Numbered from the stretch's first letter, positions 50,195 to 60,465 are shown. The stretch is 64,000 bases of DNA from Emiliania huxleyi CCMP1516 (GCF_000372725.1 NW_005196094.1:214658-278657), one strand, 5' to 3'. Notes: generated by a model not told the origin, from the sequence alone. Numbers and translations are program-made.

Positions 50195-53069
50195 ATGCCG
50201 GGCCGTTTGTCGCTCGTGCTGCTCCTCCCGCTCTTCGCGGCGCAGGCGGCGACGGCCGCTGTCACGTCTTCGCCTGTCCCGCGAGTTGCCGACTTCTACG
50301 GTCGGAACGGCTCGCTCTTCGTCAACGGGCAGGAGCTGCGCCTCAAGGCTTGCCACACACACTCGCCCGGTAGTGTCTGCTGCTCGGCCCCGTTGCTGAG
50401 GCACCGCCCTCCTTGGTAGGGCTTGAATTGGTTCGGCTCGGAGAGCGAGGCGCGGGTGCCCCGTGGCCTCAACCACCGCTCACTCGGCGAGCTGATGGAG
50501 TTTGTGCAGGCCAATGGCTTCAACGCGCTCCGAGTCACCTTCTCGCTCCAGAACGTGGAGAGCAACGAGCTGACGCCGTCTTCGGCCGCAGCCCACTCTG
50601 TGGAGCTCGCCGGCACGGACTACGTCGGCATGCTCGAGGCGATCGTGGCGATGGCGGCGAGGCGCAACCTGCTCGTGCTCCTCGGCTGCCACCGCATCAA
50701 GAGCGGCTACCCGCACGAGTGGCCCGGCAAGTGGAATGGTCGCTGGACGGACGGGCAGTGGACGCCGTCGCGCGTCCTCGCCGCGTGGTCGGGGCTGATG
50801 AAGCGCGTGTGCCGCGGTTCCAGCCGCCCGTGGAACCTGCTCGGCATAGACGTGCTCAACGAGCCGTTTGGGCAGGAGTGGGACGACTGGGCGGACGTGG
50901 TGCAGCGGGTAGGCAACCACGTTCTGGAGCTGTGCCCCAGCAGCCTTGTCTTTGCGCAGGGCACGGGGAGCCTGCCGCCGAAGGAGAAGGGCGTCCAATG
51001 GGGCGGCAACATGATTGGGGCGGGCGAGTTCCCGATTGCGCTCTCCAACGAAAGCAAGCTCGTCTACGCGCCGCACGTTTACGGCCCGTCGCTCTCGACG
51101 CGAAGCCACGCCGAGAAGCCGGAATACTTCTCGGACGCCGACTTTCCGCAGTCCATGCGCGACATCTGGACGCACCACTTTGGCTTTGTCCGCGGGCAGA
51201 CCGGCGCACCGCTCGTGATCGGCGAGGCAGCCGCTGCCTTGGCCAACCGCGGCAAGCCCTGGCTGGAGGAGCTCATCCGCTGGGCGACCGAGGAGCACCT
51301 CGGAATCTTTTACTCTGCCCTGAGCCCGGAGGCAGGCGGAGTGGGCGGCGTACTCCTCGACGACTGGACCACGCCCGATGTGGGCAAGCTTGGGCTGCTG
51401 CGAGCGCTGCCGGCCACTAACGTCAGCGCTCTCTTCCCAGCGCCACCGCGCAGGCCGCGGAGCGCGGGCAACCCGCTGTGTGAGACAGAGGGGAGAAAGG
51501 CTCGCCCCCCACAGCATGGTCGATGTCGCATGCCGCACTCCCGGGGTAACCCCCCCTCCTGGCCGCACGCAGGTCATCACTCCAAATCGGTGCTTCGAGA
51601 TCCAGGAGCGGGAGGACTGCGAGAAAGCCATGACGGCCGCGTCAGCCAAGGGGATGCTCGTCTGTGTCTGGGCACCAGTAATGGCAGGCGAGCCAATCCA
51701 AACACGCTGCACGGGTAGACCCGCCAGGCCGTGCGCGCCTGGGCTGCCGCCACCGGCTCCACCCGTTCCGTCTTCTCCACCTCCGCCGCCGCCGCACCCA
51801 CCGCCACCGCCAGGGCCGCGGTGGCCTCCAAATGCACCGCCACCACTCCTGCCACCGCCTCCCCTGCAGCCAGCCGCATACAGCCCCTGGAGGATGGGTG
51901 GGACGGTGTGGCTTGCAGCCGGCGCACTGGCCCTGCTGGTCTACAATTGCGGGTGGTGTGGCAACTCCTGCCGCCCAAAGAAGGATGGGTGGGCCGTGGT
52001 TGCGCAGGGCGCACAGCAGTCGCTGGTACAGGAGAGCCGCTTCCTCCGTCGGGTTCCGGAGGCAGTCTACCACGCGATTGTTCAGGAGCGCAGGCGGGTC
52101 ATCAATGGCGACGACCTCGCGACCGATGCCGAGGAAGTTGAGAAGGGCAGCAAGGCGCAGCAGCACGCGCACCGGGAAGCGGAGCTGTTGCACGACACGC
52201 TGCTGCAGGTGGTGCTACCAGAGCCAGAGGTACCTAAGATGGAATCTCCAGAATGCTTGCCCGGCTCCTCGCCCGCAGAGCCACCGCCCGTGGCGTTGCC
52301 GGATCCACCGCACCCGTTGCCGCCCGGACCGCGCGTCGAGCAGCCTCAAAGTGAGGTGGAGCCGCCCTCCGACAAGCCGCGTCGCCGCGTGGCACGGCAG
52401 CCTTCCAAGGCGCCACGAAGGAAGAAGCGAAAGGACGAACCGGCACCTGGCGCCAGGTCGGATGCACCAACCCGACATGCGGGCGATGGCACGGCGGCGG
52501 CGCCTGCGACGCTCGCCGGCCAAGGCGGGGACGTTTCTACCAGACGCGAGAGCTTGCGAGCAGAGGCGACCGTCGCGTTCGATGGACGATACCTGACTGT
52601 TGCGGTGACAACGGCGTCGGGTCACCGAGAGCCGGGGGAGGGCAGCGACGAGGAGAGCGAGCTCGCGCGCTTTGGGCGCGTCGTCAACACCTTGCTCGTG
52701 GACGTGGAGCACGCCGCCCGGCTGGCTGAGGTGAGGAGCAGCATCTCGTCGGCCCTGGAGGACGCGGACCTACCCGAGCTCCACGACGCGGGCTGCGGCC
52801 CGCCGGTGCTATGGTACCTGCGGGAGGGCAGCAGCTCTGGGTCCATCGTCAACACTTCGACGCAAGTGAGCGCGCTGCTCAAGGCCCGCCGGGTCTGGCT
52901 TGCGCCGCAGAGCATCCCGCCGAGCCGGCCCTCCCCTCGCGCCATCGAGACGGCAAGACCGCCGCCGCCCGAGGCCCAGTCGAGGGCCGACCTGACGAAA
53001 GTGCTGAAGAGCGGCGAGTCTGTCCGCATCTATCGAGGTCATGTTCAGGGCAACTCGGCACTCGACTAG
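50195..53069 (+). CDS. GH5-family glycoside hydrolase joined to a proline-rich, membrane-anchored tail
   Basis: Exon 1 (50195-50347) encodes a signal peptide (MPGRLSLVLLLPLFAAQA) and ends at LRLK. A GC-AG intron (50348-50419) joins it to GLNWFGSESEARVPRGL, the usual GH5 beginning. The catalytic acid is in LLGIDVLNEPFGQEWDDW (Glu of NEP). The nucleophile candidate is the Glu of APLVIGEAAAAL, though neighbours differ from the usual xGEFG. A further intron ending at 51572 links the hydrolase to VITPNRCFEIQEREDCEKAM, a 50-residue Pro-rich stalk, a membrane helix (TVWLAAGALALLVYNCGW), and a 370-residue charged tail. Expected action: endo-cleavage of beta-glucan or mannan outside the cell. The hydrolase-tail link rests on an unverified splice; they could be two genes. 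Confidence 0.68.
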
Positions 53070-55101
53070 GCTCTAGGCGCGCGCGCGCGCGCGCGCGCGA
53101 GTTTCTACTGCATGTAGAGGCGAGTGACGCGCATATCTAAGGCATTTGCGCTGGCTGCGCGGAGTTTTTAACTACTCAGGGTGATTTGTTTGGGATAAAC
53201 GTAAAACGAATCGCGAACGGCTCAGGCCTCAGCGATTGGAGCCGATCCAGTAGCAGTACCGGGGGTTCCGCCGCTGCTCACGTGTCACGTCTTGTGATCT
53301 TCTTTCTTTGTGTTCGTTCTCTGTGTTCGTTCTCTGTGCCAGTCCCGTGCACAGAGTGTCTAACAGTGTCGTGCGAGGGTGTTTCTGTGTGCCAATGCAC
53401 GCCCTTGTTTGTCGTGCCAGTGTGCTAAGAAGAAAGAAAACAGCCCAGAGGGAGGGATGCGAGGACGGCAAGCCGCCACCACACAGGGATTTTAAAGTGT
53501 TCTGGCAGCTCTGCGTTTCAGAAATCCTTTGTCGACTTGTATCCGACTTGGTGGTTGTGGTGATGTAGCGATGGTGTGGGTCTCTAGTGACCTATACAGC
53601 TCCTCCGTGTTCCGTCTCCTGACATGGTACCGACCGGTGAGTGCACGGAGTGAGCAGTGCGGCACTGAGGCCGACATGAGAGCTGGTGCGGCACACAAGC
53701 GAGATGTGTTGCCGCACAGCATTTCCGGCTTACGCTCGATACGTTGGCTGGCACCATGGGCACCTGCGCGAGCCGTGGTGATTGGATGGGCACAGAGGCT
53801 CGGCGCACGGTGGCACAGCGGCCGCCAACTGCTCGGCACGGAGGCTGAGCAGAATGAGTACAACCGCAACATCAACTTGGGTGCTTGCGGATCTTCTGCG
53901 ACAGAGCGCATCTCCGCCAGCACTGCGGCTGTGTGGACACGAGTATCCCCTCTTGCTTCTCCTTACCGGTCCGTTCTCCTCGCCTACGGACCACCATCGC
54001 AGCTGCTGCCTCCGCTAGCAGCTCTCGGGCTGCTGCAACGGCAGTTACCGCAAAGATCTCGCACCGAATGTGGACCCTGCCTTTCGCCGCCGCTACTTCC
54101 GACGTCGCCGCTCGACACGACCGGAGCTGTACGCGATGAACACGCGACGATCGACACGCCCTCTCTGCCTTGTGTGGCGATTACCACGTCGTGGGGGAGT
54201 GTTGGGCATCTGTTCGACGTGGCAATGCCACTCTACCTCATTGCTGTCTCTTCCTCGTCTCGCCTCCTCGCGCTAGCCCGTCCCGCTGTCCAACGCCTCT
54301 GGCAAGAAGTCCAATGCGCCTCTACGAGCGTCTCTGCCGTCTGGACGTCTGAGACTGAGCCTGCCATCTCCGACGTCGGCGGCCCGTGGCGCAACATCAA
54401 CGTTCGGGGCATTGAAGATCGTCCTCACGTCCCTGATGCGCTCATCCGCGTCAACGCGGCGAGGCCTCCCAACGGCCCAATCGCCGCGCCGCAAGGGGGC
54501 GCCCCCGCTGCCGCTCCCGCGCCCGCCGCGCCTGCCGCGCCCGCTCAAGCCGCCGCCCCGCGACGCTCAGCCCGGATTGCAGCTCGCGGCGCGCCATGAC
54601 CGAGCTCCACAACGAGCTCCTGTTCATTATCTCCCCTTTCTCTCTCTCCGCCCACTCGGCCGCGCTTTGGCCCCTTCACTGGATCATCTTAGCGCGCAAG
54701 TCTTGCCAACAAGCAAGACCATCCTTCGCGAAGACGCAAGGTTGGACGCTTAGTTAGCCAGCCCCGCGAGACGCCGGCGGGTAACCGGCAAACCTAGTGT
54801 TGGAGAGTGTGAGCTCAAACCTACTTCCTGACCGTAGCCTGACCGTCCTTGTGTAACCGTCTCATGTTTGGTTTGTCCTGCCGCGCACATTGTCATCGAC
54901 TTGTATCCGGCTTGGTGGTTGTGGTGATGTAGCGATGGTGTGGGTCTCTAGTGACCTATACAGCGCAGCGTTGTGCTGTCTCCTCACAGTTTCAGATTGT
55001 ACTCCTGAATTCTCTTCTCGCGCGGCGCGGATTGCCTTCAGCTGCGCTGCGCCAGGTCCGCACGGCCGGCTCCTGTCCTACTGGCGCACCAACCCTGTCG
55101 C
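53070..55101. other. Intergenic with a repeat-bounded ORF
   Basis: It contains a GC dinucleotide run (53077-53100), a family A scrap (53424-53500) and a 72-base direct repeat at 53527-53600 and 54893-54967. Between the two copies an open frame (to 54599) ends in Ala/Pro-rich sequence plus PRRSARIAARGAP, an ending reminiscent of LTR-retrotransposon polyproteins, but no catalytic motif is seen. Confidence 0.45.
53527..54967 (+). mobile_element. Possible LTR-like or duplicated unit
   Basis: The ends are direct repeats (GTCGACTTGTATCCG and GGTGGTTGTGGTGATGTAGC shared, about 97% alike over 72 bases). The distance of 1.37 kb and the RRSARIAA-type C-terminus of the internal frame hint at a small non-autonomous LTR element. 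Alternative: a simple segmental duplication of a promoter-like segment, since the second copy lies 130 bases upstream of the gene at 55102. Confidence 0.4.
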
Positions 55102-57816
55102 ATGGCGGAACACGAGATGACGTCGCCTAGCGTCGAGGTTCAGGGCGAGGCTGTCTGTGGCAGTCGAGGGTCCTGCTGTGGCTTGGTAGCACCGAGCAGC
55201 GCTGCTCTCGTGCTAACGGTGCGCTTGCCTCCTGATGCCAAACCGGGCGAGGTCCTTCGTACCCGCTTGCCGCCGAGCGCAAATCTGCCGGAGATGACCT
55301 TTGAGGTTCCGAGCGGCGCCTGCACGACGGTGACCGTTCGCACGCCTCTCCCATTGTGCAAGATCGATACCGCTGTCAAAGGTGGCGCGGCCGAGCAGCC
55401 AACGGAGATCTCCCATGTCACTGCTGGATCAGTCCAGCCGGCGCTGCCCGACCGTCAGCGCCGCGCCTTCCAGTCTGCTTTCGACGCCTTCACGACAATC
55501 TGCCTGCTGGCTCTCGCGATCATTGCCGTTGCAGTCGGCTTGATCTACGGCGCCGCGTGGCTCGTCACTTTCCCGCTCCGAGTACCCTACCGCGCCGCCC
55601 ACGCCTTTCTGGACCGGTGCTGGAGCGAACAGCGGCCTGTGGCTCAGCTAAGCGGGTGGGCGCGGGTGCAGCGGGCGCTCCTCCACGACATCCTCCCCGC
55701 CTCACTGCTAGTCAGCCTCGTCGCGGTGGCGCTGCCTCTCATTGGCGCGGGCGCACTCGTACTGCTCCCGCCCATCATGCTCGTCTTTCTCCCCGCCGCC
55801 GAGCTGCTGATGGCCGCCGGCGCCAAGCAGGCAATCATGCGGTACATGTTTCCGAGCCTGCCCTTCTCGCTGCTCTATAAGCACGTGCTGCCGGCGCCGG
55901 TGGGGACCAAGCTGTTCGACTCGAGTCTGCGCTCGCGGCCGCGCGATACGGCCGGCCGACAGATCCTCCGCCACTCGCAGCTCTCGCGAGTCGAGCTCCG
56001 CGAGGGCGCCATGCTCGACGGGCGAGAGTCGGTGGTGCCTCTGCGGCGAGTGATGGCGGGCGGACCGCTCGCCGCCGCCGCCTCCGGCCCGGCGGAGGCG
56101 GCGGAGGCGGCGGAGGTCCTCATCGTGCCCACCCTCGACGACAACTACTGCTACATCCTCGTCGACCGCACCGCGCCTCCGCCCTTCCCGCTCGCGTTTG
56201 TCGACCCGTCCGACCCGGAGGCCGTCTTTGCCGCCCTCGAGAGCGCTGCCCTCGGGCCGGGCGCGGTGAAGCCGGTCGCCATCTTCACCACTCACCACCA
56301 CTGGGACCACGCCGGCGGCAACGCCGAGATGCTCAAGAGGCCCGGCTTCGAGGGGATGCGCGTGTACGGCGGAAAGGACGACAGCGTGCAGGCGTGCACG
56401 CACTGGATGGCGGACGGCGACGTCGTGCACGTTGGCCCCGCCCTGGCGGTGCGCGCCATCGGCGGCGCCTGCTTCCACACGCGCGGCTCGCTGATGTTTG
56501 CCATCGACAGCCCAACGCCCGCACTCTTCACTGGCGACGTCGCCTTTTGCGGCAGCTGCGGCGCAAACTTCGAGGGCAGCGTGTGCGAGGTGGCGCGCGG
56601 GCACGCCACGCTCTGGCGCAGCTGCGTGGCGCAGGCCGGCCGCGTCTGCGCCGACCGATGGCTGCTCTTCCCAGGGCACGAGGTCGCTCTGCCGATGCTG
56701 CACGCGCTGAGGGAGAGCGTCGAGGACGAGGCTGGGCCCGCGCGCAGCGTTTTAACGCCCGGGGGGCCCGCGACCTGCCGCCTCGAGGCGACGGTGGAGG
56801 CTGCGGGCGCCCTCCGGCGGTGCAAGCCGCCTCAGCCGTGCGTTCCGCACGTCCTCGCGGACGAGGTCCATACGAACCTCAGCTTCGTGCCTCTGCGCGG
56901 CGCCGCGGCGGAGCTCACGATGGCTTTCCGCCAGTCGCTGCTGCCGACAAGCCTGCCTGCTGACGGCGACGGCGCCGGCGGCGTGCTTGGCGGCGGCGAG
57001 CCGAGCGGCGCGGCCGCTGCGCTGCATGTGCCGTGGACTGATGCGGATGGAGCTGTGGCGCTGCCTCCGGCGCCGCCGGACGGCGAGGGCGAGGGCCGTA
57101 CCGGCGGCATCCTGGCGCTCTGCCGCGGCCTCTTTGCGCGGGAAGGCCGCTACGAGGAGTGCGTGGACCGCGAGAGCAGTAGCAGCGGCGGCGGCGCGCC
57201 TACCGACGCGGCGGCGGTCTTTGCCGAGTCGCCTGGCTGCCTGCCGGCCGCGACCGTCGAGGCATACTTCGCGCCGGACGAGGAGGAGGCAGCGCTGGTC
57301 GAGGCGGCCGTCACCGCCGCCGAGGTCAAGGAGGCGTTCAAGCTGGTGTCCGCCTTCGCCTTCGTGCCTCCGCACTTGCACATCGGCCTGGTCGAGCAGC
57401 TGCTGACCTGCCGCCACCTGCAGCCCGCCCCGCTCGACGAGGACGAGTGGCGTCAGCTTCTTTGCGCCCTCGAGCCGCTGCTGACGCGCGAGCGAGCCAT
57501 CGGCCCGGACCGCTTCTGCGAGGCGCTGCGGCTGGACAAGGCCGCGAGCAGGTCTGCGGCCGCGCATGCAGGGTGGTGCGGCCTCGGAGCGAGCTGTGGG
57601 GGCGGCGGCCGTGCCGGTGCCATGCGGACTCCGCCGTTTGCTAGCTCCGGGAGCGAGCTGTGGGGCGCCGGCTTCCGCAGGCTCTTTCCGGCCCGAGCGT
57701 GCCGACGCGCGGCGCGAGTGGCCGCTGCAGGCGAGACTGCGGCAGGTGACGGTGACCACGAGCAGGACCAGAAGGCGCAACCCGCGGGCGAGGCGACGCG
57801 ACATGACGCGGCGTGA
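55102..57816 (+). CDS. Glyoxalase-II-like metallo-hydrolase with N-terminal membrane region and C-terminal extension
   Basis: A single exon of 904 residues. Residues 130-265 hold about four hydrophobic segments (FTTICLLALAIIAVAVGLIY; LLVSLVAVALPLIGAGALVL). Residues 340-560 form a metallo-beta-lactamase domain of the hydroxyacylglutathione-hydrolase type: LIVPTLDDNYCYILVD, the metal motif FTTHHHWDHAGGNAEML (HxHxDH), CFHTRGSLMF (third His), LFTGDVAFCGSCG (bridging Asp) and LLFPGHEVALPML (last His). All metal ligands of glyoxalase II are present. The C-terminal third is new to me: EVKEAFKLVSAFAFVPPHLH and CALEPLLTRERAIGPDRF. Glyoxalase II hydrolyses S-lactoylglutathione; the membrane-tethered form recalls animal PNKD. 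The substrate-binding C-terminal helices may be replaced. Confidence 0.82.
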   Translation: MAEHEMTSPSVEVQGEAVCGSRGSCCGLVAPSSAALVLTVRLPPDAKPGEVLRTRLPPSANLPEMTFEVPSGACTTVTVRTPLPLCKIDTAVKGGAAEQPTEISHVTAGSVQPALPDRQRRAFQSAFDAFTTICLLALAIIAVAVGLIYGAAWLVTFPLRVPYRAAHAFLDRCWSEQRPVAQLSGWARVQRALLHDILPASLLVSLVAVALPLIGAGALVLLPPIMLVFLPAAELLMAAGAKQAIMRYMFPSLPFSLLYKHVLPAPVGTKLFDSSLRSRPRDTAGRQILRHSQLSRVELREGAMLDGRESVVPLRRVMAGGPLAAAASGPAEAAEAAEVLIVPTLDDNYCYILVDRTAPPPFPLAFVDPSDPEAVFAALESAALGPGAVKPVAIFTTHHHWDHAGGNAEMLKRPGFEGMRVYGGKDDSVQACTHWMADGDVVHVGPALAVRAIGGACFHTRGSLMFAIDSPTPALFTGDVAFCGSCGANFEGSVCEVARGHATLWRSCVAQAGRVCADRWLLFPGHEVALPMLHALRESVEDEAGPARSVLTPGGPATCRLEATVEAAGALRRCKPPQPCVPHVLADEVHTNLSFVPLRGAAAELTMAFRQSLLPTSLPADGDGAGGVLGGGEPSGAAAALHVPWTDADGAVALPPAPPDGEGEGRTGGILALCRGLFAREGRYEECVDRESSSSGGGAPTDAAAVFAESPGCLPAATVEAYFAPDEEEAALVEAAVTAAEVKEAFKLVSAFAFVPPHLHIGLVEQLLTCRHLQPAPLDEDEWRQLLCALEPLLTRERAIGPDRFCEALRLDKAASRSAAAHAGWCGLGASCGGGGRAGAMRTPPFASSGSELWGAGFRRLFPARACRRAARVAAAGETAAGDGDHEQDQKAQPAGEATRHDAA

Positions 57817-57947
57817 AAAAAAGGCTAAAGCGGGGTAAGCGGTGCGGCGTGCGCCCACAGGATGCGGCGAGACCCGCGCGCACACCCCCGCCGAGACGGC
57901 GTGACGGCGATCGACGCGTTTTACAAAAATGACAAAAATTGGGCGAG

Positions 57948-58838
57948 TTACAACGAGTCTCTCCCCCTCACAGCCCCTGCGCCGCCCGACTCCCCAGGCA
58001 GCCGCGTGATGAAGGCGTCGAGGTCGCCGACTCTCGCGCGCCAGTACGACTTGCCATACGAGATGAGAAGCTCCTCGCCCGCAGCGACGCCGTTGCGCGC
58101 GCAGACGTAGACACCTTGCCGCAGCTCGCCGTCCGAGGCGCGCCGAAGCCGGAACTCCACATTCTGCCGCCGCCCCGTGTTGCGAAAGTCGTTGACGAAC
58201 CTCGCCTCGTTGCCGACTCGCCTCGCGTCGAGGCAGAGCTCGCCCTCCTCGCCAAACTCGGAGACGTAGTCAGAGCTGCGGTCCTCGTGCTCGCCGAGGC
58301 TGACGCACCCGACGTAGTCGAGCACGCGCGCGCCACACGGCAGCGCCACCGCCGCAAACAGACCGCGCTCGCCGTGCGCTGGGTGGCTCTCGTCGTCGAT
58401 CTTTCGCACCTCGACGCGCGTGCACGGGCCAGCGCGCCGTCGCCGCCGCACCCCGCGGCGTCCGTACCGCTCCAATACGGCGGGTGGCACTCGCCCGTCC
58501 CACTCGTAGTCATTGCTGAAGGCCACGTCGTCTGGCCACGACAGGGACCCTGCCGCCGCAGGCCCCTCCGTCTCAGATGCGCTAGACGCAGCGTCCGGCA
58601 CGCAGCTTACTACGGCGCGAGTGCTCTTCTCCACGTGTCTCGCGAGGGCGCGGCGCTCTCGCTCCTTGAGGCCGGGAAGTAACGACAGCAGCCACTGCAT
58701 CTCATCAGCCTGCCCTGCTGCCGGGAGCACAGCCTGCGCGGCCGCGGCTTCGACAGCCGGCGGTACGGCGAATCGCCTCTTAGTGAGCCAGCCAACCGCG
58801 GCGCCGGCATACGCCGGAGAGGGCGCGCGATCCGGCAT
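57948..58838 (-). CDS. SET-domain methyltransferase-like protein
   Basis: A single exon, 296 residues. SET features in order: GERGLFAAVALPCGARVLDY (AdoMet-binding start), ELCLDARRVGNEARFVNDFR (family RFxNHS-type block, here FVNDFR), RRQNVEFR, and GVAAGEELLISYGKSYW, the classic end with the Tyr of the active site. His of the usual NH(S/C) is replaced by Asp, which may alter AdoMet binding. The N-terminal 120 residues are Ala-rich with LPGLKERERRALARHVEKS. It is similar to small algal SET proteins acting on histones or on other proteins; the substrate is unknown. Confidence 0.85.
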   Translation of the reverse strand: MPDRAPSPAYAGAAVGWLTKRRFAVPPAVEAAAAQAVLPAAGQADEMQWLLSLLPGLKERERRALARHVEKSTRAVVSCVPDAASSASETEGPAAAGSLSWPDDVAFSNDYEWDGRVPPAVLERYGRRGVRRRRRAGPCTRVEVRKIDDESHPAHGERGLFAAVALPCGARVLDYVGCVSLGEHEDRSSDYVSEFGEEGELCLDARRVGNEARFVNDFRNTGRRQNVEFRLRRASDGELRQGVYVCARNGVAAGEELLISYGKSYWRARVGDLDAFITRLPGESGGAGAVRGRDSL

Positions 58839-59349
58839 TACGTGCCGGAAGGAGTGAGGTTCGCTCTACGCCGCGCTGGTGTGAAGCCTCCAGGGCTTGC
58901 AAGACACCAATCACAGACCAGCGCGTAGAGCTCTCTAGCGCCCACGGCGTATTTTCTTCTCACCGGCTCGTGCAGCGCTGGAACAGGCCCCGCCCATAGG
59001 GCGCCGAGCTCGCCAGATACGACCTGCGCGGCGGGGACGGCTCTCTCGACTCCGCGTGCACGAGTGGGGGCCTCGGAAGCGGCGAGATGCGGCGCCGAGA
59101 GAGGGAGACATGTGGCGCTCTCGCGCCTGAGCGCCGAGCGCAGGAAGGCCCCCGCACGGGGGGTCCCGGCCGACGTCATGCGCGTCCGCCAAGGGTCCGG
59201 GGTCGCCCAGGCAAGTGGCCCAAATCCGATGAGTTTTCCAGGTGTGAACAGCTGTTGAGAGGTGTGAATTCATCCCGGGCGGGGTGCGGGGCGGTAGTCC
59301 CGCAGAGAAAATTTTGCGTGCTGGGGCACTGAGATCGCAGTTTTATTAG
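58839..59349. other. Intergenic, left arm of an inverted repeat
   Basis: No gene is seen. Bases 59128-59192 are the left arm of an inverted repeat whose right arm is at 60734-60800. Confidence 0.55.
59128..59192 (+). repeat. Inverted repeat, left arm
   Basis: GAAGGCCCCCGCACGGGG, GGTCCCGGCCGACGTCATGC and GCGTCCG. The complement of this stretch is at 60734-60800. The arms enclose the PDZ gene. Either flanks of a captured segment or two insertions of one short repeat. Confidence 0.8.
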
Positions 59350-60465
59350 TCCACGGCGGATGCCAGCTGCAGCTGCGAGGAGACACGCAGTGCCTCATTT
59401 GAGCATGAATCAGCGTCCTTTCTGCTGGCATCACGCATAGGAGAAGCCGAGAGGCACGAGGTCCTCCAATTTGCCGTACCGACGTCGCGCCTAGAGAAGA
59501 TCACGGCCGCAGCCAAGCAGGCCAAGCTCGATCTCGACCGCGACCGCGCCTCTGCCGCCCTCCCCCCTGCGCCCGCCGCAGCTGGCCTTGCGTCCGGCGT
59601 CGCTGCCACCGGCCCCGCCGGCCTTGCGCCCGGCGCCGCTGCCACCGGCACCGGCACCGGCCCCGCCGCTTCTGACACCGCCGCGTCCGCCGCGCCCGCC
59701 GCCGACCCGCCGACGGAGTCGCCGCTCACAATTGCAACACCAATGCTCGAGATCAGCACGAACGTTGTGATCGCCACGTACGACAGCGCGGGTAGGTTCG
59801 ACTGGTGGTGCGGCCGCGTGCAGCAGATGCTCTGCAAGTCGGGCGGCAAGAGGGGGAGCTACGTGCGGACCTATCTCCCCGTGCCGTTCGACGAGGCTAA
59901 GGCAGCCAACTATAAGATCCACTGCAACTTCTACGCCAAGTCGGGCGCGGACGGCGACTACACCTTCAAGTACAACGTCGACGATTCCGCCCCGTACCAC
60001 ATGGAGTCGGTGCTCGGCCTCCTCGACCTCAACCTCCCCACCGACGAAGGAGTCTACGTGCCGCGCGATCAACAGGCCGGCTGGAAGTTTGACGAGGCGC
60101 TTAAACTGATCACGCCGGCCGCGGACTCTGCTCCCCACCGCAAGCGGAGTACCGCCGACGACGAGGCTGGCGGCTCCTCTGGCGCGAAGAAGCGCGCCCT
60201 GACGCTCACACGCAAGGGCGGGACGCTTGGAATCTCTGTCGACCCCAACAACCACCAAATCACCAACGTGGTCGAGGGTGGCGCTGGCGACACCGCCGGG
60301 CTTTGCGTGGGCGACTTCATCGCCGAGGTCAACGGCAAGTCGACGACCGGCGGCTCCTTTGGCAAGCTGCTGCCTGCTGCAGCGACGGCGGAGATTAGGC
60401 TGCGGCTCATCCGAGTGCAGGTGGTTGAGCCCGACCATCTACACCTCCCTGACCTACTAGCATAA
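59350..60465 (+). CDS. PDZ-domain protein, 5' end open
   Basis: The first ATG in the frame is 59743, but the same frame is open from 59350 with sensible sequence (SASFEHESASFLLASRIGEA, EVLQFAVPTSRLEKITAAAK, QAKLDLDRDRASAAL), so an upstream exon joined near 59350 is likely. Next comes an Ala/Pro/Gly/Thr linker with three imperfect AATG(P/T)G repeats, and a middle segment of unknown fold (RFDWWCGRVQQMLCKSGGKR; SVLGLLDLNLPTDEGVYVP). Then a PDZ domain: ALTLTRKGGTLGISVDPNN, then HQITNVVEGGAGDTAGLCVG and DFIAEVNGKSTTGG. PDZ domains bind C-terminal peptides; partners unknown. The whole gene lies between the arms of an inverted repeat. Confidence 0.7.
   Translation, partial: STADASCSCEETRSASFEHESASFLLASRIGEAERHEVLQFAVPTSRLEKITAAAKQAKLDLDRDRASAALPPAPAAAGLASGVAATGPAGLAPGAAATGTGTGPAASDTAASAAPAADPPTESPLTIATPMLEISTNVVIATYDSAGRFDWWCGRVQQMLCKSGGKRGSYVRTYLPVPFDEAKAANYKIHCNFYAKSGADGDYTFKYNVDDSAPYHMESVLGLLDLNLPTDEGVYVPRDQQAGWKFDEALKLITPAADSAPHRKRSTADDEAGGSSGAKKRALTLTRKGGTLGISVDPNNHQITNVVEGGAGDTAGLCVGDFIAEVNGKSTTGGSFGKLLPAAATAEIRLRLIRVQVVEPDHLHLPDLLA

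Noticed and set aside
56752-57885. 377-residue minus-strand ORF
   Set aside because: It is the antisense shadow of the glyoxalase-like gene; Arg/Gly-rich with no motif.
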